Shown: positions 37,735-51,300 of the stretch, in pieces
Position numbering within the stretch: position 1 is the first letter of the stretch
How the letters are laid out: each line of letters begins with the position of its first letter
From: Schoenoplectus triqueter
Lineage: Eukaryota > Streptophyta > Magnoliopsida > Poales > Cyperaceae
Direction of reading: 5' to 3'
DNA length: 64,000 nt
Assembly (NCBI GenBank): GCA_964058805.1
Contig: CAXKVV010000144.1
Location: 35,857-99,856, forward strand
Notes under the pieces: generated by a model
Told to the model about the DNA's origin: nothing
Seen by the model: only the letters and a program-made list of their open reading frames with translations
Databases searched by the model: none
Translations under genes and position numbers: made by a program

Positions 37735-37813
37735 GGCGGTCTCGAGGGCGTCGGATATCGTTTTCGGCGGTCTCGAGGGAGTCGGGTCCGTTTTCGGCGG
37801 TCTCGAGGGCGTC
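37735..37813 (+). repeat. Second run of half units (31, 30 and 18 bp)
   Basis: Half units at 37,735-37,765 (31 bp) and 37,766-37,795 (30 bp, one C lost) are followed by an 18-bp stub that joins a GGTATCGAGGGCG monomer. The context resembles that at 36,653, about 1.06-1.08 kb upstream, so the two runs are probably related by duplication. Confidence 0.8.
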
Positions 37814-40800
37814 GGTATCGAGGGCGTCGGGTATCGTTTTCATGTTTCGCGCGCCCGAACTCATTTTCAGCGGTCTCGAGGGCGTCGGGTCCCGTTTTCG
37901 ACAATCGCGTGGGCGTCGGGTCCCGCTTTCTGTGGTATCGAGGGCGTCGGGTATCGTTTTCATGTTTCGCGCGCCCGAACTCATTTTCGGCGGTATCGAG
38001 GGCGTCGGGTGCCGTTTTCTTGTTTTGCGCGCCCGGACTCATTTTCGGCGGTACCGAGGGCGTCGGGTCTCGTTTTGATGTTTTACGCTCCCTGACTCGT
38101 TTTTGGCGGTAACGAGGGCATCGGGTCCCGTTTTCACGTTTTGTGCGCTCGGACTCATTTTCGGCGGTTCCGTGGGCGTCGGGTCCAGTTTTCATGTTTC
38201 GTGCTCCCGGACTCATTTTCGGCTGTCTCTAGGGCGTAGGGTCCCGTTTTCGACGGTATCGAGGGCGTCGGGTCCCGTTTTCATGTTTTGCGCGCCCGGA
38301 CTCATTTTCGACGGTACCGTGGGCGTCGGGTCCCATTTTCATGTTTTGTGAGCCCGGACTCATTTTCGGCGGTATTGAGGACGTCAGGTCCCGTTTTCAT
38401 GTTTTGCGTGCCCGGACACGTTATCGGCGGTACCGAGTGCGTCGCGTCCCGTTTTAATGTTTTGCGCTCCTTGACTAGTTTTCGGAGGTACCGAGGGCGT
38501 CGGGTCCCGTTTTCATGTTTTGCGCGCCCGGACTCGTTTTTGGCGGTACCGAGGGCGTCGGGTCTCGTTTTCATGTTCTGCGCTCCCTGACTCGTTTTTG
38601 GCGGTAACGAGGTCGTCGGGTCCCGTTTTCACGTTTTGCGCGCCCGGACCCGTTTTTGGCGCTAATGAGGGCGTCGAGTCCCGTTTTAATGTTTTGCACG
38701 CCCGGACTCGTTTTCGGCGGTCTCGAGGGCGTAGGGCCCCGTTTTCGACGGTATCGAGGGCGTCAGGACTCGTTTTCGGCGATACCGAGGCTGTCGGGTC
38801 ACGTTTTCAAGTTTTGCGTGCCCGGACTCATTTTCGACGGTCGCGACGGCGTCGGGTCCCGTTTTCGGCGGTATCGAGGGCTTCGGGTATCGTTTTCATG
38901 GTTTGCGCGCCCGAACTTATTTTCGGCGGTACTGAGGGCGTCGGGTCCCATTTTCATGTTTTGGGCGCCCGGATTCGTTTTCGGGGATACCGAGGGCGTC
39001 GGGTCCCGTTTCAATGTTTTGCGGGCCTGGACTCATTTTCGGTGGTCTCGAGGGCGTCGGGTCCCGTTTTCGGCGTTACGGAGGACGTCGGGTCCCGTGT
39101 TCATATTTTGCGCGCGAGGACTAGTTTTCGGAGGTACCGAGGTCGTCGGGTCCCGTTTTCATATTTTGCGCGCCCGAACTCGTTTTCGGCGGTCTCTAGG
39201 GCGTCGGGTATCGTTTTTATGATTTACGCGCCCGAACTCACTTTCGGCGGTTTAGAGGGCTTCGGGACCCGTTTTCATGTTTTTCGTGCGTGGACTAGTT
39301 TTCGGAGGTACCGAGGGCATCGGGTCCCGTTTTAATGTTTTGCGCTCCCGGACCCCTTTTTGGCGGTACCGAGGGCGTCGGGTCTCGTTTTCATGTTTTG
39401 CGCGCCCGAACTCATTTTCGGCGGTACCGAGGGCGTCGGGTCCCGTTTTCACGTATTGCGCGTCCGAACTCGTTTTCGGCGGTACCGAAGGCGTCGGGTC
39501 CCGTTTTAATGTTTTGCGCGCCCGAACTCATTTTCGGCGGTCTCTAGGGCGTCGGGTCCCGTTTTCGGCGGTATCGAGGGCGTCGGGTATCATTTTTATG
39601 TTTTGCGCGCCCGAACTCACTTTCGGCGGTTTAGAGGGCTTCGGGTCCCGTTTTCATATTTTGCGTGCGTGGACTAGTTTTCGGAGGTACCGAGGGCGTC
39701 GGGTCCCGTTTTCATGTTTTGCGCGCCCGGACTCGTTTTCGGCGGTACCGAGGGCGTCGGGTCTAGTTTTCATGTTTTGCGCTCTCGACTCGTTTTTGAC
39801 GATAACGAGGGCGTCGGGTCCCGTTTTCACGTTTTGCGCCCCCGGACTCGTTTTCGGCGGTACCGAGGGCGTCGGGTCCCGTTTTCACGTTTTGCGCGCC
39901 CGGACTCGTTTTCGGCGGTTCCGAGGGCGTCGGGTCCCGTTTTCATGTTTTGCGCTCCCGGACTCGTTTTCGGCGCTACCGAGGGCGTCGGGTCCCGTTT
40001 TAATGTTTTGCGCGCCCGGACACGTTTTCGGCTGTCTCGAGGGCGTCAAGTCCCGTTTTCGGCGCTATCGAGGGCGTCGGGTCCCGTTTTCATGTTTTGC
40101 ACGCCCGGACACGTTTTCGACGGTACCGAGAACGTCGGGTCTCGTTTTCATGTTTTGCTCGCGTGGACTAGTTTTCGGAGGTACCGAGGTCGTCGGGTCC
40201 CGTTTTGATGTTTTGCACGCTCGGACTCATTTTCGGCGGTACTGATGGCGTCGGGTCCCATTTTAATGTTTTGCGCGCCCGGAGTCGTTTTCGGCTGTCT
40301 CGAGGGTGTCGGGTCCCGTTTTCGACGGTATCGACGGCGTCGGGTCCCGTTTTCATGTTTTGCGCCCCCGGACTCGTTTTCGACGGTACCGAGGACGTCG
40401 GGTCTCGTTTTCAAGTTTTGCGCGCGTGGACAAGTTTTCGGCGGTACCAAGGTCGTCGGGTCCCGTTTTGATGTTTTGCGCGCCCGGACTCGTTTTCGGC
40501 GGTACCGAGGGCGTCAGGTCCCGTTTTCATGTTTTGCGCTCCCTGACTCATTTTTGGCGGTAACGAGGGCGTCGGTCCCGTTTTCATGTTTTGCGCACCC
40601 GGACTCGTTTTCAGCGGTACTGAGGTCGTCGGGTCCCGTTTTGTTGTTTTGCGCGCCCGGACTCGTTTTCGGCGGTACCGGGGACGTCGGGTCTCGTTTT
40701 CATATTTTGTGCTCCTTGACTCATTTTTGGCGGTAACGAAGGCGTCGGTCCCGTTTTCATGTTTTGCGCACCCGGTCTCGTTTTCGGCGGTATCAAGGGC

Positions 40801-41844
40801 GTCGGGTCCCGTTTTCACATTTTGCGCGCCAGGACTCGTTTTTGACGGTACCGAGGGCGACTGGTCTCATTTAATGTTTTGCGCGCCCGGACTCATTTTC
40901 GGCGGTATCGAGGGCGTCAGGTATCGTTTTTGATGTTTTGCGCGCCCGAACTCATTTTCGGCGGTACCGAGGGCGTCGGGTCCCGTTTTCATGTTTTTTG
41001 CGCGCGGACTAGTTTTCGGAGGTACTGAGGGCGTCGGGTCCCGTTTCATGTTTTGCGCTCCCGGACTCGTTTTCGGCGGTACCGAGTGCGTCGCGTCCCG
41101 TTTCATGTTTTGCGCTCCCGGACTCATTTTCGGCGGTACCCAGGGCCTCGGGTCCGGTTTTCAAGATTTGCGCGCCCAGACTCTTTTTCGACAATACCGA
41201 GGGCGTCGTGTCCCGTTTTCGTGTTTTGCGCGCCCGGACTCGTATTCGGCCGTACCGAGGGCATCGGGTCCCGTTTTCTGCGGTATCGAGGGCATCAGGT
41301 ATCGTTTTCATGTTTTGCGCGCCCGAGCTCATTTTCGGTTGTACCGTTTTCAGCGGTATCGAGGGCGTCGAGTACCGTTTTCTAGTTTTGCGTGCCCGGA
41401 CTTGTTTTCGACGGTACCGAGGGCGTCGGGTCCCATTTTCATGTTTTGCGCCAGTACTTATTTTCGGCGGTACCGAGGGCGTCTGGTCCCGTTTTCATGT
41501 TTTGCGCGCCTGGACTCGTTTTCGGCGATACTGAGGCTGTCGGGACCTGTTTTAATGTTTGGCGCGCCCGAACTCGTTTTCGGCGGTCTCGAGGGCGTCG
41601 GGACCCGTTTTCGGCGGTATCGAGGGCGTCAGGTATCGTTTTAATGTTTTGCGCCCGAACTCACTTTCGGCGGTTTAGAGGACTTCGGGTCTCGTTTTTG
41701 ATGTTTTTCATGCGCGAACTTGTTTTCGGAGGTACCGAGGGCGTCGGTTCCCGGTTTCATGTTTTGCGCGCCCGGACTCGTTTTCGGCGGTACCGAGGGC
41801 GTCGGGTCTCGTTTTCATGTTTTGTGCTCCCTGACTCGTTTTTG

Positions 41845-41882
41845 GGCACACAATACAAGAAAAAGGGACCGTCGAAAAAGGG
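41845..41882. other. Short non-satellite filler with an inverted satellite scrap
   Basis: After a CTCCCTGACTCGTTTTT monomer end, about 38 bp (CACACAATACAAGAAAAAGG and following bases) do not fit any monomer phase. The next bases, GGGACCGTCGAAAAA, read like the reverse complement of a monomer joint. Normal plus-orientation satellite (GGTCTCGTTTTCGACGG) then resumes. This looks like filler DNA from an end-joining or template-switch repair event. Confidence 0.7.
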
Positions 41883-44800
41883 TCTCGTTTTCGACGGTAT
41901 CGAGGGCGTCGGGTCCTGTTTTCATGTTTTGAGCGTCCGGACTCGTTTTCGGCGGTATCGAGGGCGGTATCGAGGGCGTCGGGTAACGTTTTTATGTTTT
42001 GCGCGCCCGAACTCACTTTCGGCGGTTTAGAGGGCTTCGGGTCCTGTTTTCTTGTTTTGCGTGCGTGGACTAGTTTTCGGTGGTACCGAGGGCGTCGGGT
42101 CCCGTTTTCATGTTTTGCGCGCCCGGACTCGTTATCGGCGGTATCGAGGGCGTCGGGTCTCGTTTCCATGTTTTGCGCGGCCAGACACGTTTTCGACGGT
42201 ACCGAGGGCGTCGGGTCCCGTTTTCGGCGGTACCGAGGGCGTCGTGTCTCATTTTCTTGTTTAGCGCACCCGGACTCGTTTTCGGCGGTACCCAGGGCGT
42301 CGGCTCCAGTTTTCTTGTTTTGCGCGCCCGGACTCGTTTTAGACGGTACCGACGGCCTCGGGTACCGTTTTCAAGTTTTGCGCGCCCGGACTCATTTTCG
42401 ACGGTACGGAGGGCGTCGGGTATCTTTTTAATGTTTTGCGCGTCCGAACTCATTTTCGACGTTACCGAGGGCGTCGGGTCCCGTTTTCATGTTTTGCGCG
42501 CCCGGACTCGTTTTCGGCTATACCGAGGGCGTCGGGTCCCGTTTATATGTTTTGCGCGCCCGGACTCGTTTTCGGCGGTCTTGAGGGCCTCTGATCTAGT
42601 TTTCAAGTTTTGCATCCCCGGACTCGTTTTCGGCGTTACCTAGGGCGTCGGGTCCCGTTTTCATGTTTTGCGCGCATGGACTCGTTATCGGCGGTACCGA
42701 GTGCGTTGCGTCCCGTTTTCTTGGTTTGCGCTCCCGGTCTCGTTTTCAGCGGTACCGAGGCCGTCGGGTCCCATTTTCATGTTTTGCGCGCCAGGACTCG
42801 TTTTCGAAGGTAGCGAGGGCGTCGTGTCTCGTTTTGTTGTTTTGCGCGCCCGGACTCGTTTTCGGCGGTACCGAGTGCGTCGCATCCCGTTTTCATGTTT
42901 TGCGCTCCCGGACTCATTTTCGACGGTACCGAGGGCGTCGTGTCTCATTTTCTTGTTTTGCGCGCCCGGACTCGTTTTCGGCGGTACCCAGGGCGTCGGG
43001 TCCCGTTTTCATGTTTTGCGCCCCTGGACTCGTTTTAGACGGTACCGAGGGCCTCGGGTGCCATTTTAATGATTTGCGCGCCCGAACTCATTTTCGACGG
43101 TACCGAGGGCGTCGGGTCTTGTTTTCATGTTTTGCGCGCCCGGACTCGTTTTCGGCTATACCGAGGGCATCGGGTCTCATTTTTATGTTTTGCGCGCCCG
43201 GACTCGTTTTCGACAGTATCGAGGGCGTCGGGTATCGTTTTCATGTTTTGCGCGCCCGAACTCATTTTCAACGATACCGAGGGCGTCGGGTCCCGTTTTC
43301 ATGTTTTGCGCGCCCGGACTCGTTTTCGGCGGTCTCGAAGGCGTCGGGACCCGTTTTCGGCGGTATCGAGGGCGTCGGGTACCGTTTTCATGTTTTGCGC
43401 GCCCGAACTAATTTTCGGCGGTAGCGAGGGCGTCGGGTATCGTTTTCATATTTTCCGCGCCGGAACTCATTTTCGGCGGTACCGAGGGCGTCAGGTCCCG
43501 TTTTCATGTTTTGCGCACCCGGACTCGTTTTCGACGGTAGCGAGGGCGTCGGGTCCCGTTTTCTTGTTTTGCGCGCCCGGAATCGTTTTCGGCGCTACCG
43601 AGGGCGTCGGATCCCGTTTTAATGTATTGCGCGCCCGGACTCGTTTTCGGCGGTCTCGAGGGCGTCGGGTCCTGTTTTCGGCGGTTTCGAGGGCGTTGGG
43701 TCCTATTTTCATGTTTTGCGCTCCCGGACTTATTTCGACGGTACCGATGTCGTCGTGTCTCTTTTTCTTGTTTTGCGTGCCCGGACTCGTTTTCGGCGTT
43801 ACCCAGGGCGTCGGGTCCCGTTTTCATGTTTTGCGCGCCTGGACTCGTGATCGGCGGTACCAAGTGCGTCGCGTCCCGTTTTCATGTTTTGCGCGCCCGG
43901 TCTCGTTTTCAGCGGTACCGTGGCCGTCGAGTCCCATTTTCATGTTTTGCGCGCCCGGACTCATTTTCGACGGTAGCGAGGACGTTGTGTCTCGTTTTCT
44001 TGTTTTACGCGCCCAGACTCGTTATCGGCAATACCGAGGGCGTCGGGGCACGTTTTCATGTTTTGGGCGCCCGTACTCGTTTTCGGTGGTACCGAGGGCG
44101 TCGGGTCCCGTTTTCATGTTTTGCGCGCCCGGACACGTTTTCGGCCGTACCGAGGACGTCGGGTCCCGTTGTCATGTTTTGCGCGCCCGGATTTGTTTTC
44201 GGCGATACCGAGGCCGTCGGGTGTCGTTTTCGGCGGTATCGAGGGCGTCAGGTATCGTTTTCATGTTTTGCGCGCTCGAAATCATTTTCGGCGGTACCGA
44301 GGGCGTCGGGTCTCATTTTCATGTTTTGGGCGCCCGGACTCGTTTTCGGCGGTACCGAGGGCGTCGGGTCCCGTTTTCATGTTTTGCGCCCCCGAACTCA
44401 TTTTCGGCGGTACCGAGGGCGTCGGGTCCCGTTTTCATGTTTTGCGCGCCCGGACTCGTTTTCGGCGGTACCGAGGGCGTCGGGTCCCGTTTTCATGTTT
44501 TGCGCCCTCGGACTCGTTTTCGGCGATATCGCGGGCGTCGGGTCCCGTTTTAATGTTTTGCGCCCCCGAACTCATTTTCGGCGGTACCGAGGTCGTCGGG
44601 TCCTGTTTTCATGTTTTGCGCGCCCGGACTTGTTTTTGGCGGTCTCGAGGGCGTCGGGTCCCATTTTCGGCGGTATCGAGGGCGTCGGGTATCGTTTTCA
44701 TGTTTTGCGCGCCCGAACTCATTTTCAGCGGTACCGAGGGCGTCGGGTCCCGTTTTAATGTTTTGCGCGCCCGGACTCGTTTTCCGCGGTCTCGAGGGCG

Positions 44801-47800
44801 TAGGGTCCCGTTTTCGGCGGTATCGAGGGCGTCGGGTATCGTTTTCATGTTTTGCGCGCCCGAACTCATTTTCGGCATAACCGAGGGCGTCGGGTCCCGT
44901 TTTCATGTTTTGCGCGCGTGGACTAGTTTTCGGAAGTACCGAGGGCGTCGGTTCCTGTATTCATGTTTTGCGCGCGTGGACATGTTTTCGGAGGAAACGA
45001 GGGCGTCGGGTCCCGTTTCCATTTTTGCGCGCTCGTACTCGTTTTCGGCGATACCGAGGGCGTCAGGTCTCGTTTCCATGTTTTGCGCGCCCGGACTCGT
45101 TTTCGACGATACCGAGGGCCTCAGATCCAGCTTTCAAGTTTTGTGCGCCCGGACTCGTTTTCGTCGGTACCGAGGGCGTCGTGTCTCGTTTTCTTATTTT
45201 GCGCCCGGAATCGATTTCGGCGGTAACGAGGGCGTCGGTCTCGTTTTCATGTTTTGCGTGCCCGGACTCGTTTTCGACCTTACCGAGGGCGTCGGCTCCC
45301 GTTTCCATGTTTTGCGCGCCCGGACTCGTTTTGGGCGGTACCGAGGGCGTCGGCTCCCTGACTCGTTTTTGGCGATAACGAGGGCGTCGGGTCCCGTTTT
45401 CATGTTTTGCGGGCCCGGACTCGTTTTCGGCGGTATTGAGGGCGTCGGTTCCCGTTTTCATGTTTTGCGCGCCGGGACTCGTTTTCGGCGGTGTCGAGGG
45501 CGTCGGGTCCCGATTTCGGCGGTATCGAGGGCGTCGGGTATCATTTTCTTGTTTTGCGCGCCCGGACTCATTTTCGGCGATACCGCGGGCGACGGGTCCC
45601 ATTTTCATGTTTTGCGCGCCCGGACTCGTTTTCGGTGGTCTCGAGGGTGTCGGGTCCCATTTTCGGCGGTATCGAGGGCGTCAGGTATCGTTTTCCTGTT
45701 TTGCGTGCCCGAACTCATTTTCGACGGTACCGAGGGCGTCGGGTCTCGTTTTCATGTTTTGGGCGGCCAGACTCGTTATCGGCGGTTCCGAGTGCGTCAC
45801 GTCCCTTTTTATGTTTTGCGCTCACGGACTCGTTTTCGGCGTTTCCGTGGGCGTCGGGTCTCGTTTTCTTGTTTTGCGCGCCTGGACTCGTTATCGGCGG
45901 TACCGAGTGCGTCGCGTCTTGTTTTCATGTTTTGCGCTCCAGGTCTCATTTTCAGCGGTACCGTGGCCGTCGGGTAGCGAGGGCGTCGTGTCTCATTTTC
46001 TTATTTTGCGCGCCCAGACTCGTTATCGGCAATACCGAGGGCGTCGGGGCACGTTTTCATGTTTTGGACGCCCGTACTCGTTTTCGGCGGTACCGAGGGC
46101 GTCGGGTCCCGTTTTCATGTTTTGCGCGCCCGGACTCGTTTTCGACGGTATCGAGGGCGTCGGGTATCGTTTTAATGTTTTGCGTGCCTGAACTCATTTT
46201 CGGCGGTACCGAGGGCGTCGGGTCCCGTTTTCATGTTTTGCGCGCCCGGACTCTTTTTCGGCTCTACCGAGGGCGTCGGGTCCCGTTTTCATGTTTTGCG
46301 CGCCCGAACTCGTTTTCGGCGGTTCTGAGGGCATCGGGTCTCGTTTTCATGTTTTGCGCTCCTAGAATCGTTTTCGGCGGTACCGAGGGCGTCGGATCCC
46401 GTTTTCAAGTTTTGCACGCCCGGACTCGTTTTCGGCGGTATCGAAGGCGTCGTGTCTCATTTTCTTATTTTGCGCGCCCGGACTCGTTTTCGGCGTTACC
46501 CAGGGCGTGGGGTCCCGTTTTCATGTTTTGCGCGCCCGGACTCGTTTTAGACGGTACCGAGGGCCTCGGGTGTCGTTTTCAAGTTTTGCGCGCCCGGACT
46601 CGTTTTCGACAGTACCGAGGGCGGCGGGTATCGTTTTAATGTTTTGCGCGCCCGAACTCATTTTCGGCGGTATCGAGGGCGTCGGGTCTCGTTTTCATGT
46701 TTTGCGCGCCCGGACCCATTTTCAGCTATACCGAGGCCGTCGGGTCCCGTTTTCATATTTTGCGCGCTCGGACTCGTTTTCGGCAGTACCGAGGTCGTCG
46801 GGTCCTGTTTCCATGTTTTGCACGCCCGGACTCGTTTTCGACGGTACCGAGGGCCTCGGATCCAGTTTTCAAGTTTTGCGTGCCCGGACTCGTTTTCGGC
46901 GGTACCGAGGGCGTCGTGTCTCGTTTTCTTGTGTTGCGTGCCCGGAGTCGTTTTCGGCGTTACCCGGGGCGTCAGGTCTCGTTTTCTTGTTTTGCGCGTC
47001 TGGACTCGTTATCGGCGGTACCGAGTGCGTCGCGTCCCGTTTTCATGTTTTGCGCTCCCGGTCTTGTTTTCGGCGGTACCGAGTGCGTCGGGACCCGTTT
47101 TCATGTTTTGCGCGCCCGGACTCGTTTTCGGCGGTACCGAGGTCGTCGTGTCTCGTTTTCTTGGTTTGCGTGCCCGGACTCGTTTTCGGCGTTACCCAGG
47201 GCGTCGGGTCCCGTTTTCATGTTTTGCGCGCCCGGACTCGTTTTCAGCTATACCGATGGCGTCGGGAGCCGTTTTCATATTTTGCGCGCCCGGACTCTTT
47301 TTCGGCAGTACCGAGGGCGTCGGGTCCTGTTTCAATGTTTTGCACGCCCGGACTCGTTTTCGACGGTACCGAGGGCCTCGGATCCAGTTTTCAAGTGTTG
47401 CGTGCCCGGACTCGTTTTCGGCGGTACCGAGGGCGTCGTGTCTCGTTTTCTTGTTTTGCACGCCCGGACTCATTTTCGGCGGTATCGAGGGCGTCGGGTC
47501 CCGTTTTTATGTTTTGCGCGCCCGGACTCTTTATCGGCGGTGCCGAGGGCGTCGAGTCCCGTTTTTATGTTTTGCGCGCCCGGACTCTTTATCGGCGGTA
47601 CCAAGGGCGTCGGGGCTCGTTTTCATGTTTTGCGCGCCCGGACTCGTTTTTGACGGTATCGAAGGCGTCATGTCTCGTTTTCTTGTTTTGCGTGCCCGGA
47701 CTCATTTTCGGCGGTATCGAGGGCGCCGGGTCTCTTTTTCATGTTTTGCGCGCCCGGACTCGTTATCGACGGTACCGAGTGCGTCGCGTCCCGTTTTCAT

Positions 47801-48312
47801 GTTTTGCGCTCCCGGACTCGTTTTCAGCCGTACCGAGGGCGTCGTGTCTCATTTTCTTGTTTTGCGCGCCCGGACTCGTTTTCGGCGGTACCCAGGGCGT
47901 CGGGTCCCGTTTTCATGTTTTACGCGCCCGAACTTCTTTTCGGCGGTACCGAGGGCGTCGGGTCCCGTTTTCATGTTTTGCGCGCCCGGACTCGTTTTCG
48001 GCGCTACCGAGGGCGTCGGGTCCCATTTTCGGCGGTATTGAGGGCGACGGGTATCGTTTTCATGTTTTGCGCGCCCGAACTCATTTTCGGCGGTACCGAG
48101 AGCGTCTGGTCCCGTTTTCATGTTTTGCGCGCCCGGACTCATTTTCGGCGGTCTCGAAGGGGTCGGGTCCCGTTATCGGCTGTATCCAGGGCGTCGGGTA
48201 TGGTTTTCTTGTTTTGCGCGCCCGAACTCATTTTCGGCGGTACCGAGGGCGTCGGGTATCGTTTTCATGTTTTGCGCGCCCGAACTCATTTTCGGCGGTA
48301 CCGAGAGCGTCT

Positions 48313-51300
48313 GGTCCCGTTTTCATGTTTTGCGCGCCCTGACTCGTTTTCGGCGGTCTCGAAGGGGTCGGGTCCCGTTTTCGGCGGTATCGAGGGCGTC
48401 GGGTATGGTTTTCTTGTTTTCCGCACCGGAACTCATATTCGGCGGTACCGAGGGCGTCAGGTCCCGTTTTCATGTTTTGCGCGCCCGGACTCGTTTTCGA
48501 CGGTATCGAGGGCGTTGTGTCTCGTTTTCATGTTTTGTGCCCCCGGACTCGTTTTCGTCGGTACCGAGGGCGTCGGGTCCCGTTTTCATGTTTTGCGCGC
48601 CCGGACTCGTTTTCGTCGCTTCCGAGGGCGTCGGATCCCGTTTTAATGTATTGCGCACCCGGACTAGTTGTCAGCGGTGTCGAGGGCGTCGGGTCCCGTT
48701 TTCAGCGGTATCGAGGGCGTTGGGTCCTGTTTTCATGTTTTGCGCTCCCGGACTCGTTTTCGACGGTACCGAGGTCGTCGTGTCTCGTTTTCTTGTTTTG
48801 CATGCCCGGACTCATTTTCGGCGTTACCCAGGGCGTCGGGTCCCGTTTTCATGTTTTGCGCGCCTGGACTCGTTATCGGTGGTACCGACTGCGTCGCGTC
48901 CCGTTTTCATGTTTTGTGCTCCCGATCTCGTTTTCAGCGGTACCATGGCAGTCGGGTCCCATTTTCATGTTTTGCGCGCCCGGACTCGTTTTCGACGGTA
49001 GCGAGGACGTCGTGTTTCGTTTTCATGTTTTGCGCGCCCAGACTCGTTATCGGCAATACCGAGGGCGTCGAGGCACGTTTTCATGTTTTGGGCGCCCGTA
49101 CACGTTTTCGGCCGTACTGAGGACGTCGGGTCCCGTTTTCATGTTTTGCGCGCTCGGATTCGTTTTCGGCGATACCAAGGCTGTCGGGTGTCGTTTTCGA
49201 TGGTATCGAGGGCGTCAAGTATCGTTTTCATGCTTTGCGCGCCCGAACTCATTTTCGGCGGTACCGAGGGCGTCGGGTCCCGTTTTAATGTTTTGCGCGC
49301 CCGGACTCATTTTCGGCGGTCTCGAGGGCGTCGGGTCCCGTTTTCGGCGGTATCGAGGGCGTCGGGTATCGTTTTCATGTTTTGCGCGCCCGAACTCATT
49401 TTCGGCGGTTGCGAGGGCGTCGGGTATCGTTTTCATGTTTTGCGCTCCCGAACTCATTTTCGGCAGTACCGAGGGCGTCGGGTCTCATTTTCTTGTTTTG
49501 CGCGCCCGGACTCATTTTCGGCAGTACCGAGGGCGTCGGGTCCCGTTTTCATGTTTTGCACGCCCGGACTCGTTTTCGGCGATCTCGAGGGCGTCGGGTC
49601 CCGTTTTCGGCGGTATCGAGGGCGTCGGGTCCCGTTTTCATGTTTTGCGCGCCCGGACTCGTTATCGGCGGTACCGAGTGTGTCGCGTCCCGTTTTCATG
49701 TTTTGCGCTCCGGGACTCGTTTTCGGCGGTACCGAGGGCGTCGGATCCCGTTTTCAAGTTTTGCACGCCCGGACTCGTTTTCGGCGGTATCGAGGGCGTC
49801 GTGTCTCATTTTCTAGTTTTGCGCGTCCGGACTTGTTTTCGGCGGTACCCAGGGCGTCAGGTCCCGTTTTCATTTTTTGCGCGCCCGGACTCCTTTTAGA
49901 CGGTACCAAGGGCCTCGGGTGTCGTTTTCGAGTTTTGCGCGCCGGGACACTTTTTCGGCGGTACCGAGGGCGTCGGGTCTCGTTTTCATGTTTTGCGCGC
50001 CCGGACTCATTTTCGGCTCTACCGAGAGCGTGGGGTCTTGTTTCCATGTTTTGCACGCCCGGACTCATTTTCGACGGTATCGAGGGCCTCGGATCCAGTT
50101 TTCAAGTTTTGAGTGCCCGGACTCGTTTTCGGCTCTATCGAGGGCGTCGTGTCTCGTTTCCTTGTTTTGCGCACCCGGACTCTTTTTCGGCAGTACCGAG
50201 GGCGTCGGGTCCCGTTTTCATGTTTTGCGCGCCCGGACTCGTTATGGGCGGTACCGAGGGCGTCGGGTCTCGTTTTCATGTTTTGGGCGTCCGGACTCGT
50301 TTTCGGCGGTACCGAGGTCGTCGGGTCCTGTTTTTATGTTTTGCGCGCCCGGACTCGTTTTCGGCGGTACCGAGGGCGTCGGGTCTCATTTTCATGTTTT
50401 GCGCGCCAGGACTCGTTTTCGACGGTACTGAGGGCCTCGGATCCAGTTTTCAAGTTTTGCGTGCCCGGACTCGTTTTCGGCGGTACCGAGGGCGTCGTGT
50501 CTCGTTTTCTTGTTTTGCGTGCCCGGACTCATTTTCGGCGTTACCCAGGGCGTCGGGTCCCGTTTCCATGTTTTGCGCGCCTGGACTCGTTATCGGCGGT
50601 ACCGAGTGCGTCGCGTCCCGTTTTCATGTTTTGCGCTCCCGGTCTCGTTTTCAACTGTACCGAGGGCGTCGGGTCCCGTTTTCATGTTTTGCGCGCCCGG
50701 ACTCGTTATGGGCGGTACCGAGGGCGTCGGGTCTCGTTTTCATGTTTTGGGCGTCCGGACTCGTTTTCGGCGGTACCGAGGTCGTCGGGTCCTGTTTTTA
50801 TGTTTTGCGCTCCCGGACTCGTTTTCGGCGGTACCGAGGGCGTCGTGTCTCATTTTCTTGTTTTGCGCGCCCGGACTCGCTTTCGGCGGTACCCAGGGCG
50901 TCGGGTCCCGTTTTCATGTTTTGCGCCCCCGGACTCGTTTTAGACGGTACCGAGAGCCTCGGGTGCCGTTTTCATGTTTTGCGCGCCCGGACTCGTTTTC
51001 GACGGTACCGAGCGCGTCGGGTATCGTTTTAATGTTTTGCGCGCCCGAACTCATTTTCGGCGGTACCGAGGGCGTCAAGTCCTATTTTCATGTTTTGCGC
51101 GCCCGGACTCGTTTTCGGCTATACCGAGGGCATCGGGTCCCGTTTTCATGTTTTGCGCGCCCGGACTCGTTTTCGACGGTATCGAGGGCATCTGGTCCCG
51201 TTTTCGGCAGTATCGAGGGCGTCGGGTATCGTTTTCAAGTTTTGCGCGCCTGAACTCATTTTCGGCGGTACCGAGGGCGTCGGGTCCCGTTTTCATGTTT

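Noticed and set aside
44406..44463. CENP-B-box-like motif in the monomer
   Set aside because: TTCG is present but the required spacing to A and CGGG is not met in the consensus; centromere function cannot be inferred.
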